Positions 45,314-54,229 of a stretch of 57,039 nt of DNA are shown here, in pieces. The position numbers and the translations under genes are program-made. Within the stretch, counting starts at the first letter, position 1. Each line of letters starts with the position of its first letter. Under the pieces are notes generated by a model. The model saw only the letters and a list, made by a program, of their open reading frames with translations. It was not told the origin of the DNA and searched no databases. The stretch is from Candidatus Zambryskibacteria bacterium RIFCSPLOWO2_02_FULL_51_21 (GTDB lineage: Bacteria > Patescibacteriota > Minisyncoccia > Phycocordibacterales > Zambryskibacteraceae), in assembly GCA_001824255.1 (NCBI GenBank), contig MHWQ01000002.1, positions 336,533 through 393,571 on the forward strand. Direction: 5' to 3'.

Positions 45314-45812
45314 CCGAAGTTGTAGTTGCCGTTGATGTGGCGTTGGGCGTCCTGAAGCCCGGTTTGAGTGACACAACCGCCTTCATGAGAGCCCGATGCG
45401 CGTTGCGAAGGTGGCCCTTGGCCTCGGTGGCAACGGCTTTCACCGCATCGTACTTGGCGCGAATGTCGGTGCCGGAAAGGTCAAGAGAAATAAAGTTTGC
45501 GATAGAAGTTTTCGCAAGCGAAAGATAATTTCTGGCTTCGGCAAGAGCGACCCTGGATTCTGTCGCTACACCACCGGCAGTTTCGACCTTGACGATTCTC
45601 GACTCTATGCGATTGGCGATATTTTCGAGTTGTTGAATGGCTGCGTTGATTACGCGATAAGTATTGTCAGCGCGCTTCTTGGCGATAGAGGTCTGAAGTT
45701 CAATCCTCTTTTCGGTCGAAGAGGCCTTGGCGGTAGTCGAGGCTGCCAGAGCGGGGGAGGCGGCGAGAACAAGTATCGCCGCCATCACAAATACAAGTAT
45801 TCTTTGTTTCAT
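45309..45812 (-). CDS. hypothetical secreted protein
   Basis: signal peptide MKQRILVFVMAAILVLAASPALA; helical. Confidence 0.7.
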   Translation of the reverse strand: MKQRILVFVMAAILVLAASPALAASTTAKASSTEKRIELQTSIAKKRADNTYRVINAAIQQLENIANRIESRIVKVETAGGVATESRVALAEARNYLSLAKTSIANFISLDLSGTDIRAKYDAVKAVATEAKGHLRNAHRALMKAVVSLKPGFRTPNATSTATTTSE

Positions 45813-45852
45813 TGTTTTTCTATTTAATTGCGAACCTTAAAATTATAACACC

Positions 45853-47853
45853 TTAGAGGAGAAAACTTACGATGAGCAGAGCCACAATGTTGACTACTTT
45901 AATCATCGGGTTGATAGCCGGGCCCGCGGTGTCCTTGTAAGGGTCGCCAACAGTGTCGCCGGTCACGGCCGCGTGATGGGCGTGCCCGCCCTTGCCGCCG
46001 TAGTTGCCGTCTTCGATAAATTTCTTGGCATTGTCCCAGGCGGCACCGCCGGAAGTCATGGAGATGGCGACGAAGAGGCCCGTGACGATGACGCCAACGA
46101 GAAGTCCGCCGAGGGCTTCAAGGCCCAGGAGCCACCAGATGAGCACCGGAACGAGCACGGGGAGAATAGCCGGAACCACCATGAGCCTTTGTGCGGCGGC
46201 GGTCACAATTTCTACCGCCTTGCCGTAATCCGGGAGAGCTGTCCTCTCCATAATTCCTGGAATTTCTTTAAATTGTCTTCTCACTTCCTCAACCACCGCG
46301 TGGCCGGCCTTGCCCACCGCCTCCATGGCGAGAGAACCGAAGAGATAAGGGAGAAGTCCGCCGATAAGGAGTCCCACGAGAACTTTCGGATTGGAAAGTT
46401 CAAATGACAAATGGCCAATGTTCAATTTCTCCAATTCCTGCGTGTAAGAAGCGAAGAGCACCGTCGCGGCAAGGCCGGCCGAAGCGATGGCATAGCCCTT
46501 GGTCACCGCCTTGGTGGTGTTGCCCACGGCATCGAGCGCGTCGGTTACCTTCCTCACTTCGCCGGGGAGTTCCGCCATCTCGGCGATACCGCCGGCATTG
46601 TCGGTAATGGGACCGAAAGCGTCAATTGCCACCACAACCGCCGTGAGAGAGAGCATCGACATGACCGCCACCGCCACGCCGTAAAGTCCTGCAAAATAGT
46701 GCGCGGTGAGAATTCCCGCCACGATGAGAATTACGGGCAGAGCAGTCGACTGCATCGAGACGGCCAGGCCGGTGATGATGTTTGTGCCGTGGCCGGTAGT
46801 CGAAGATTTGGCGATAGACTGCACCGGCTTGTATTTCTTTGAAGTGTAGTAGTCGGTGATGACGAACATGCCGGCTGTTACCGCCATGCCGACGAGCGCG
46901 CAGTAGAAGAGATTAATAATTTCAAACTGGCCGTTGCCCGCCATAATCCAACTTGTCAGAGGATAGAAGGCCGCAACCGAGAGGAGAAGCGAGATAACGA
47001 GTCCGCGATAGAGCACTTTCATAATCGTGTCCTCGGTGCCGCCGCGGACGAAGAAGGTCGCGACGATGGAAGCGATGAGAGCCGCCGCGCCGAGAGCGAG
47101 AGGGTAGACGAGCGCTCCGGCGAATCCGGGAAGAAGCAGCGAGCCGAGAAGCATGACCGCCACGGCCGAAACCACGTAAGTCTCGAAGAGGTCCGCCGCC
47201 ATGCCGGCCGTGTCACCGACATTGTCGCCGACATTGTCGGCAATGACCGCCGGATTCCTCGGGTCGTCTTCGGGGATACCAGCCTCAATCTTGCCCACCA
47301 GGTCTGCACCGACGTCAGCCCCTTTGGTGAAGATGCCTCCGCCGAGACGGGCAAAAACAGAAATAAGGGAGGAGCCGAAGGCAAGGCCGATCATGGCCGA
47401 GAGATTACCGGTCGCATAATAGAAAATGGCCACGGAGAGAAGCGCCAGAGCCGCCACTGTAAGACCGGTGATGGAGCCTGCGCGGAAAGCGGTAGAGAGA
47501 GCGGCCGGAATACCGTGTTTGGCCGCTTCCGCGGTGCGAACGTTACTCCTTACCGCCACCGCCATGCCGACGTAACCCGAAAGAGCCGAGACCACGGCAC
47601 CGAGGAGGAATCCAACGGCAACGACAGTCGAGAGATAGAGTCCGAGGAAGAGCGCCACAAGCACCGCCACAGCAGCGACAACCTTGTATTGCCTCCAGAG
47701 ATAGGCGTTGGCACCCGTTTTAATCGCCTTGGCGATTTCATTCATCTTGTCATTGCCGTCAGGGAGAGAAAGGACTTGGAAAGTGAGGAAACCCGCGAAC
47801 AGAAGCGCCGCGACACCCGAACCAATCGTCCAAAGCAGGATAGTGGATTCCAT
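45853..47853 (-). CDS. hppA: membrane-bound ion-translocating pyrophosphatase
   Basis: [69 protein letters not shown]. Confidence 0.97.
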   Translation of the reverse strand: MESTILLWTIGSGVAALLFAGFLTFQVLSLPDGNDKMNEIAKAIKTGANAYLWRQYKVVAAVAVLVALFLGLYLSTVVAVGFLLGAVVSALSGYVGMAVAVRSNVRTAEAAKHGIPAALSTAFRAGSITGLTVAALALLSVAIFYYATGNLSAMIGLAFGSSLISVFARLGGGIFTKGADVGADLVGKIEAGIPEDDPRNPAVIADNVGDNVGDTAGMAADLFETYVVSAVAVMLLGSLLLPGFAGALVYPLALGAAALIASIVATFFVRGGTEDTIMKVLYRGLVISLLLSVAAFYPLTSWIMAGNGQFEIINLFYCALVGMAVTAGMFVITDYYTSKKYKPVQSIAKSSTTGHGTNIITGLAVSMQSTALPVILIVAGILTAHYFAGLYGVAVAVMSMLSLTAVVVAIDAFGPITDNAGGIAEMAELPGEVRKVTDALDAVGNTTKAVTKGYAIASAGLAATVLFASYTQELEKLNIGHLSFELSNPKVLVGLLIGGLLPYLFGSLAMEAVGKAGHAVVEEVRRQFKEIPGIMERTALPDYGKAVEIVTAAAQRLMVVPAILPVLVPVLIWWLLGLEALGGLLVGVIVTGLFVAISMTSGGAAWDNAKKFIEDGNYGGKGGHAHHAAVTGDTVGDPYKDTAGPAINPMIKVVNIVALLIVSFLL

Positions 47854-47876
47854 GAATTAATTTAATTAGTTAATGT

Positions 47877-49007
47877 TTATATATTAGTGTCTGTTTCCGA
47901 CGTTGCAAGCTCCTCTCCTTTGGCGGACTGGATATCTATCTTCCAGCCGGTGAGCTTGGCCGCTAGGCGCACGTTCTGACCACCCTTGCCGATGGCAAGA
48001 GACTGCTGGTCTTCGGCCACCATGACAGTTGCGGCTTTTTCCTCATCGTTTGTCGTAATCTCAAGAGTCTTGGCCGGAGAAAGCGCCTCTTCTATGAATT
48101 TCTTCGGGTCAGCGGACCACTCGATGATGTCAATTTTCTCACCACGAAGTTCGGACATAACAGTCGAAACTCTGACTCCGCGCTGTCCCACCATGGCTCC
48201 GACAGGGTCGATGTGGGTATCCTTGGCCTCTGCGGCAATCTTCGAGCGATAACCTGCTTCGCGGGCGATGGCCTTGATGAGGACAGCGCCGGACGCAAGT
48301 TCCGGAGACTCCGATTCAAAGAGTTTTTCAAGAAACTTAGGATGAGAGCGCGAGAGACGCAGGAATACGCCGCGCGGAGACTCTTCCACTCTGTAGAGGA
48401 AGGCTCTGACGCGTTCACCTTGGGAGAATCTTTCGCCCGGAATCTGCTCTTCGTAAGGCAGAAGACCGGTAGCGCGCCCCATATCGACGAAAATGTTGCC
48501 GCGCTCAATCCTCTGCACCGTGCCGGTGACAATAGTTCCTTCGCGGGAGCCGAATTCGGCAACGACCGAGGTCTTCTCCGCCTCACGGATTTTCTGCATG
48601 ATGACTTGCTTGGCGGTCTGGGCGGCGATGCGACCGTAATCGCCTTTAGACTCGATAGGGAAGACGATTTCCTCATCAAGCTGGGCATCCTTTTTTATTT
48701 TTCTCGCGTCTTCAATAAGAATATGCTTCTCGGGGTTGTAGTATTCGCGAAGGTCGGTGTCGGGAACCTCTTCGTTCTCGTCAAAAATGACCTTGGTGCC
48801 GTCGACCACAATCTTCACCTGGAAGAATTCCGTCTGGCCGGTAGCAATGTCGAAAGTAGTGCGGATAATCTGCCCTCTCTTGCCGTACTCCTTCTTATAG
48901 GCAGTGGCGAGAGCGGCTTCTATGGCTTCTATAATAGAGGCGCGCGGAATACCGCGGACTTCTTCAAGCTCGCTTAGGACCGAATTGATGACTTTAAGGT
49001 CGAACAT
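47877..49007 (-). CDS. nusA: transcription termination/antitermination protein NusA
   Basis: S1 + two KH domains: DPVGAMVGQRGVRVSTVMSELRGEKIDIIEWS, LAIGKGGQNVRLAAKLTGWKIDI. Confidence 0.95.
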   Translation of the reverse strand: MFDLKVINSVLSELEEVRGIPRASIIEAIEAALATAYKKEYGKRGQIIRTTFDIATGQTEFFQVKIVVDGTKVIFDENEEVPDTDLREYYNPEKHILIEDARKIKKDAQLDEEIVFPIESKGDYGRIAAQTAKQVIMQKIREAEKTSVVAEFGSREGTIVTGTVQRIERGNIFVDMGRATGLLPYEEQIPGERFSQGERVRAFLYRVEESPRGVFLRLSRSHPKFLEKLFESESPELASGAVLIKAIAREAGYRSKIAAEAKDTHIDPVGAMVGQRGVRVSTVMSELRGEKIDIIEWSADPKKFIEEALSPAKTLEITTNDEEKAATVMVAEDQQSLAIGKGGQNVRLAAKLTGWKIDIQSAKGEELATSETDTNI

Positions 49008-49067
49008 ATGTGTATTTGTTACTCTTTTATTAAAGAAGGCCCGCCTCGCGGCGGACCCCCTAATGCC

Positions 49068-49095
49068 TTTACAATATAGCAAACTGTGCTAGACT
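49068..49095 (+). promoter_or_regulatory. leaderless rpsO promoter TTTACA-N16-TAGACT, 6 nt from GTG
   Basis: TTTACA 49068-49073, TAGACT 49090-49095. Confidence 0.55.
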
Positions 49096-49101
49096 TGTAA
49101 A

Positions 49102-49368
49102 GTGATTTCCAAGACCAAGAAGCAGAAGCTCATTTCCGAGCACCGGGTTCATGATACGGACACCGGCTCTCCGGAAGTGCAAATTTCCATACTTACCAAG
49201 CGCATCGAGGAACTCTCGAAGCATTTGAAGACGCATGCCAAGGACAATCACTCGCGCCGCGGCCTCTTGGCCATGGTCGCCGATAGGCAGTCTCATATGA
49301 AGTATTTGGAAAAGAAGAATCCCAAAAGAGCTTCTGCTCTCCAGAAGAAACTTGGACTTAGAAAGTAG
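49102..49368 (+). CDS. rpsO: ribosomal protein S15 (GTG start)
   Basis: HRVHDTDTGSPEVQISILTKRIEELSKHLKTHAKDNHSRRGLLAMVADRQSHMKYL. Confidence 0.95.
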   Translation: MISKTKKQKLISEHRVHDTDTGSPEVQISILTKRIEELSKHLKTHAKDNHSRRGLLAMVADRQSHMKYLEKKNPKRASALQKKLGLRK

Positions 49369-49369
49369 C

Positions 49370-49409
49370 AGCTTCCTAGCTTAATTAAGCTTCGAAGCTT
49401 TATAAGCTT
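49370..49409. repeat. AGCTT array (5 copies, spacing 8/10/8/9) with nested AAGCTT palindromes
   Basis: agcttcctagcttaattaagcttcgaagctttataagctt. Confidence 0.7.
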
Positions 49410-49424
49410 AGAATCTAATTTAAT

Positions 49425-49970
49425 ATGACAGTTATCAAGCACAAGGCTCAGCGTGTGGCTATATTTATCGACACCGCCAACATTTATCACTCGGCGAAGA
49501 ATCTCTATCACGCCAAGGCCAACTTCGGCGCTATAGTGAAGGACGCCCTCGACGGCAGAGTTCTCGTGCGCGCCATAGCTTACGTCGCCTCGACTGAAGG
49601 CGGGGAGGAGAAAGCCTTCTTTGAAGCTCTCTCCAAGGTAGGTATTGAAACTCGCGCTAAACCGCTCCAAGTTTTTGCCGGCGGAGCCAAGAAGGCCAAT
49701 TGGGACATCGATCTCGCGATAGACGCGGTGAAAATCGCACCGAAGGTTGACACTATGATTATCATTTCGGGCGATGGGGACTACGTAGCGCTGGTTGAAT
49801 ATTTGCAAAACACCCACGGTACGCAGGTAGAGGTGGTCTCCTTCGGCAAATCTTCTTCGGCAAAATTAATGGATGCCGCCGACGACTTCTTCGACCTCGA
49901 TTTAAATCCGAGAAAATATCTTATAATGGGTGACAATGGACGAGTCACAAGGAGAAAAATCGGAGCTTAA
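49425..49970 (+). CDS. NYN-domain (LabA/PIN-like) protein
   Basis: RVAIFIDTANIYHSAKNLY..., DTMIIISGDGDYVALVEYL...FGKSSSAKLMDAADDFFDL. Confidence 0.85.
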   Translation: MTVIKHKAQRVAIFIDTANIYHSAKNLYHAKANFGAIVKDALDGRVLVRAIAYVASTEGGEEKAFFEALSKVGIETRAKPLQVFAGGAKKANWDIDLAIDAVKIAPKVDTMIIISGDGDYVALVEYLQNTHGTQVEVVSFGKSSSAKLMDAADDFFDLDLNPRKYLIMGDNGRVTRRKIGA

Positions 49971-50784
49971 GCAAATCCGCACCTTCCAGGGTGATGTGGC
50001 CGAGGCCCTGGGCCGGCAGAACGAGTCTTTGGTTTCCATCCAGCGGCAGGAAACAGCAAAAAGGCCGCCGGAATCTTCCGCAGAATCCGAACTCGACAAG
50101 AAGAAAAAGGATTTCCTTTTTCTTCTTGTCGGCAGCGCCTTTCTCATCATCGTGGGCTCGCTCGGCGCATGGTTCGGCTACAAGGAATACCAGAGGAGGA
50201 TTGCTCCGCCCGTCGTGACGGTGCCGACGAGCCGCTTCATCACCGCCTCGAAAGAAACTACTCTCGGCATCGCCACCATGACGCGCGAGGAATTCGCCCT
50301 TGCCTTTGCCGAAGTAGCACGGGACGTGCCGGCGGGAGCAATTCTTCACGTCGCCGTTGCGCCGGAAATCACGACTTCGCAATTTTTGAATATACTCGAA
50401 GTTCGAGCGCCTGGAGCCTTGGTGAGGTCCTTCGACAAACTCTTCATGATAGGCGTCATCGGAGGAAATCCCTTCCTCATCGTGAAGCTTGTTTCATTCG
50501 AGAACGCCTTTGCCGGCATGCTCTCGTGGGAAAGTACCATGCCCCAGGACCTTCTACCTCTCTTCCCGCAAAACGAGGGGCTGAAAGCGATTACCACGAC
50601 ATCCGTCTTCAAAGATATCGTCGTGAGGAATAAGGACGTGCGCGCTCTTCCCGGAGGAGCAAGCTCCACCACGCCCGTTTTGCTTTATACCTTCTTCGAC
50701 AACAAAATGCTGATTATCACCGACAGTATCGAGGCCCTGGAAACCCTGATGGACCGGCTGACCCGGGAGCGACTTTCCCGTTAG
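49936..50784 (+). CDS. hypothetical membrane protein
   Basis: TM segment FLFLLVGSAFLIIVGSLGAWFGY; TATAAT 8 nt before ATG. Confidence 0.65.
   Translation: MDESQGEKSELKQIRTFQGDVAEALGRQNESLVSIQRQETAKRPPESSAESELDKKKKDFLFLLVGSAFLIIVGSLGAWFGYKEYQRRIAPPVVTVPTSRFITASKETTLGIATMTREEFALAFAEVARDVPAGAILHVAVAPEITTSQFLNILEVRAPGALVRSFDKLFMIGVIGGNPFLIVKLVSFENAFAGMLSWESTMPQDLLPLFPQNEGLKAITTTSVFKDIVVRNKDVRALPGGASSTTPVLLYTFFDNKMLIITDSIEALETLMDRLTRERLSR
50094..50131. repeat. 38-nt near-perfect palindrome (18-bp arms, tt centre) inside CDS
   Basis: cgacaagaagaaaaagga-tt-tcctttttcttcttgtcg. Confidence 0.95.
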
Positions 50785-50818
50785 CTAGCGTTCTGTTACA
50801 CTAGTGAATACCCAAAAT

Positions 50819-51187
50819 ATGACTATAGACTACGAACACTTCAAAAATAAGCTCGAGACGGAGAAAAAGCTCTTGGAAAAGGAGCTTCACAAGGTCGGCA
50901 GGGTGAATCCCGACAATCCCTCCGACTGGGAACCCACTCCTCCGGGCGACCGAGATATTTCCCAGGCCGACGAGAACACTATGGCCGACACCATGGAGGG
51001 TTACGGCGGCAACACCGCTATCGTCAACACGCTTGAGAAGCGCTACATGGACGTGAGAAGCGGCCTCGACAAGATTAAGCACGGCACCTACGGCCTCTGC
51101 CAGGTCTGCGGCAAAGAAATCGAAGCGGATAAACTCGAAGCGAATCCATCGGCCAGAACCTGTAAAGAACACGTGGACTCAATTTAA
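50819..51187 (+). CDS. TraR/DksA-family zinc-finger protein
   Basis: GDRDISQADENTMADTME...LDKIKHGTYGLCQVCGKEIEADKLEANPSARTCKEH. Confidence 0.85.
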   Translation: MTIDYEHFKNKLETEKKLLEKELHKVGRVNPDNPSDWEPTPPGDRDISQADENTMADTMEGYGGNTAIVNTLEKRYMDVRSGLDKIKHGTYGLCQVCGKEIEADKLEANPSARTCKEHVDSI

Positions 51188-51201
51188 ATAAAATCCCGTT
51201 G

Positions 51202-51207
51202 TATAAT
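51202..51207 (+). promoter_or_regulatory. -10 TATAAT 7 nt from ATG of comM (leaderless)
   Basis: gtTATAATcaacgagATG pattern (TGTATAATCAACGAGATG). Confidence 0.6.
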
Positions 51208-51214
51208 CAACGAG

Positions 51215-52744
51215 ATGAGTTTCTCGAAAGTTTATTCCGCGCAGACGCAGCTACTCAACGTTACACCCATTTCAGTTGAGACGGATATTACGCGCGGAAG
51301 TTTGTTTGCTTTTGCCATCGTGGGCCTCCCCGACAAGTCGGTCGAGGAAGCAAGAGACAGAGTAAGCGCGGCCATCAAGAATTCCGGCTTCAAATCGCCG
51401 AAGAATAATAATCACAAGATTGTAATTTCCTTAGCGCCCGCCTCTCTCGAGAAGCAGGGCGCTTCTTTCGACGTCGCTATCGCCCTCTCGTATCTACTGG
51501 CAAACGACGAAATAAATTTCGACCCGGAGAAAAAGATTTTCCTCGGCGAACTTTCCCTTGACGGGAAAGTTCGCCCCGTCCGCGGCGTCTTGCCCGTCGC
51601 CCGATTCGCCAGGGAGAAGGGATTCAAAGAACTTTACGTGCCGGTTGAGAATGCGAGAGAAGCGGCATTGATTGACGACATCCTTGTTTACGGCGTGAGG
51701 GATTTGAGAACCCTGATTGAGCATTTGACGGGAGAAAAAACGCTTGATGCGGAAGAAAAAACTCTTCTGGATGAAAGCGTTGTCATAACGCCAACCGACT
51801 TCGCCGACGTGAGAGGTCAGGAGAGGGCCAAGAGGGGACTCCTCATTGCCGCGGCGGGCGGGCACAATGTCGCCATGTACGGCCCGCCCGGCACGGGAAA
51901 GACCATGCTGGCGAAAGCGTTTGCCGGCATCCTGCCCAAGCTCACATTCGATGAAGCGCTCGAAGCAACGGGCATTCACTCCGTCGCCGGGACTCTCCAG
52001 GAAACTTTCATAACCAATCCGCCCTTCCGTTCGCCTCACCACACCGCTTCATATGTCTCTCTTGTCGGCGGCGGGACGAATCCCAGGCCGGGAGAAATCA
52101 CTCTGGCCCATCGTGGTGTACTCTTCATGGACGAATTTCCGGAATTCGAGAGAAGAGTGATAGAGAGTTTGCGCCAGCCGCTCGAAGACAAAGTAATTTC
52201 CGTCGCACGAGCGAAGGGTACGGCTCACTTCCCGGCCAACGTCCTTCTCGTCGCCGCCATGAACCCGTGCCCTTGCGGCAATTACGGCTTCCGCGGGAAG
52301 CAGTGCATCTGCACGCCAAGCGCTTTGCAAAGGTACAGGAGAAAAATGTCCGGACCAATCATGGACCGCATAGATATTTGGCTTGAGGTGGACAGAATTC
52401 TGCCTCACGAACTCGGAAGCGAAGGCAGAGTGGGCGATGAGAGCAAAAGTTTCAGAACTGCGGTGGAAAAAGCCAGGAAAATTCAATCAGAAAGATTTAA
52501 AGATAAGAAAATTTCAAAAAACGGCGAAATGGGAGCGAAAGAACTGGTCCTCCACGTGAAGCTTGAGAAAGACGCCGAGAAAGCATTGAATCTGGCGGCG
52601 GAAAGACTGGGATTCTCTCCTCGCGTATATCACCGGATGATAAAAGTTGCGCGCACTATCGCAGACCTTGAGGGTTCAGATATCGTTAAGACAAATCACA
52701 TCCTCGAAGCGGTGGAATATCGTCCGAAGAAGTTTGATTTGTAA
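51215..52744 (+). CDS. comM: YifB/ComM-family Mg-chelatase-like AAA+ ATPase
   Basis: VETDITRGSLFAFAIVGLPDKSVEEARDRVSAAIKNSGF, AAAGGHNVAMYGPPGTGKTMLAKAF, NPCPCGNYG. Confidence 0.95.
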   Translation: MSFSKVYSAQTQLLNVTPISVETDITRGSLFAFAIVGLPDKSVEEARDRVSAAIKNSGFKSPKNNNHKIVISLAPASLEKQGASFDVAIALSYLLANDEINFDPEKKIFLGELSLDGKVRPVRGVLPVARFAREKGFKELYVPVENAREAALIDDILVYGVRDLRTLIEHLTGEKTLDAEEKTLLDESVVITPTDFADVRGQERAKRGLLIAAAGGHNVAMYGPPGTGKTMLAKAFAGILPKLTFDEALEATGIHSVAGTLQETFITNPPFRSPHHTASYVSLVGGGTNPRPGEITLAHRGVLFMDEFPEFERRVIESLRQPLEDKVISVARAKGTAHFPANVLLVAAMNPCPCGNYGFRGKQCICTPSALQRYRRKMSGPIMDRIDIWLEVDRILPHELGSEGRVGDESKSFRTAVEKARKIQSERFKDKKISKNGEMGAKELVLHVKLEKDAEKALNLAAERLGFSPRVYHRMIKVARTIADLEGSDIVKTNHILEAVEYRPKKFDL

Positions 52745-52759
52745 GATATACTTATTTGC

Positions 52760-53188
52760 ATGAAAAGATTTTATTATCTAACCACGCTCATCTTCGTATT
52801 TTGCATTCCTGCGGCCGCATCATACTTTTTTCTTAAGGAACATGTTTCGATTGGGGCATTGATTCCCTTTATCGTGCTAATCACAATCATGGGAAGCATT
52901 TGGGATGTATGGGCAACGCGACACAGCAAGAAAGACAGGGTGTGGCTCTGGCAATTCAATCACTCGGATACTTTAGGTATTAAATTTTTAGGACTGCCAA
53001 TCGAAGAATACCTTTTCTACGTGACGAGCGGTACATATGTGGTTTTTATGTGGGAAGGAATGAAACTTATTAGAAATCAGGGGCTGACGGAAGCATATAT
53101 TATGGTTGGAGGAATGGCGGTTTGGACTTTTATTTCCATCACCATACCTTATATTTTTTCTCCAAAAGGAGATAGATTGATTAACTAG
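52760..53188 (+). CDS. lycopene-cyclase-domain (CrtYc/d-like) membrane protein
   Basis: WDVWATRHSKKDRVWLWQFNHSDTLGIKFLGLPIEEYLFYV. Confidence 0.7.
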   Translation: MKRFYYLTTLIFVFCIPAAASYFFLKEHVSIGALIPFIVLITIMGSIWDVWATRHSKKDRVWLWQFNHSDTLGIKFLGLPIEEYLFYVTSGTYVVFMWEGMKLIRNQGLTEAYIMVGGMAVWTFISITIPYIFSPKGDRLIN

Positions 53189-54165
53189 AACGGATTCTTC
53201 GCTCCTCTGATTTCGAAGTGGACGTGAGGGCCCGTTGAGCGGCCGGTGTTACCGACAGCACCTATAACTTCGCCCTGCGAGACGTGCTCTCCGACCGTGA
53301 CATTTACTCTCGACATATGGCCGTAAACGGTCTGCGTGCCGTTCGGATGCTTGATGGCAACGTAGAGTCCATAGCCGCCGTTGTAGCCGGAAGTCTTGGC
53401 GATAATAACCGTGCCTTCGGCCGAAGCTATAAGCGGCGTGCCGGTCGGAGCGGCAATGTCCACGCCGTTATAGCCGTGAATACCCTGAGTCTTCCTGCCG
53501 CCGATAATCGGACGGATGAAATAGCCGGAAGAAACAACTGTCTGCGAAGTGCTCTTGGCGATGGCGCTCTGTGTAGCGCTTATGACACCGTCCGGAATGA
53601 TAATCACATCGCCCACGGCAATTTTCGAGCCGGTTTCGAGCCCGTTATATGAAAGGATGTCGTTCAAGTCGGCCTTGTACTTCTGGGCAATGCTCTGGAG
53701 AGTGTCTCCCGACTTCACCGTATGCTTCACGCCCGTTATCGGCAGGATTACGAGTTCCTGTCCGACCTTGAGCGTGCGGCTCGTCATGTTGTTGGCCCAG
53801 ACGATGGTGTTGGCCGAAACGCCGAACATCTCGGCTATGCCCGAGAGAGTGTCACCCGGACGGACGACGTAAGTGCTGATTTCTCCGGTGCCGGACTTGC
53901 CGAGGTCGATGTAGGCCCCGGCATCTTCGCCCGAGGCGAGAGCGGAACCCTCTATCGTGGCAAGAAGAGGCCCGCCGATGCCGACGGGGTTAAGATTCAG
54001 ATATCCTTCGAGCAAATCCATGGTCTGGGAGTTGCCGGCATCATAATTCTCCGGCATGCGCAAAACCTTGCCGCTCTGGCTTCGGGCTGAGACCAGGACG
54101 GGCAGGAGGATAAGGCCCAATATGACGAAATGGCTCAACAGAGCCATATGACCACGTTCTTTCAT
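53185..54165 (-). CDS. LysM-domain M23 peptidoglycan endopeptidase
   Basis: two LysM (YVVRPGDTLSGIAEMFGVSANTIVWANNM; HTVKSGDTLQSIAQKYKADLNDILSYN) + M23 GYNGVDIAAPTGTPLIAS..GHVHFEIR-like. Confidence 0.92.
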   Translation of the reverse strand: MKERGHMALLSHFVILGLILLPVLVSARSQSGKVLRMPENYDAGNSQTMDLLEGYLNLNPVGIGGPLLATIEGSALASGEDAGAYIDLGKSGTGEISTYVVRPGDTLSGIAEMFGVSANTIVWANNMTSRTLKVGQELVILPITGVKHTVKSGDTLQSIAQKYKADLNDILSYNGLETGSKIAVGDVIIIPDGVISATQSAIAKSTSQTVVSSGYFIRPIIGGRKTQGIHGYNGVDIAAPTGTPLIASAEGTVIIAKTSGYNGGYGLYVAIKHPNGTQTVYGHMSRVNVTVGEHVSQGEVIGAVGNTGRSTGPHVHFEIRGAKNPF

Positions 54166-54229
54166 TGATGTCTATATATTATATTCCCGCCAATGCCGCA
54201 CCACAATTGACCTATCCCCATATGCTATA

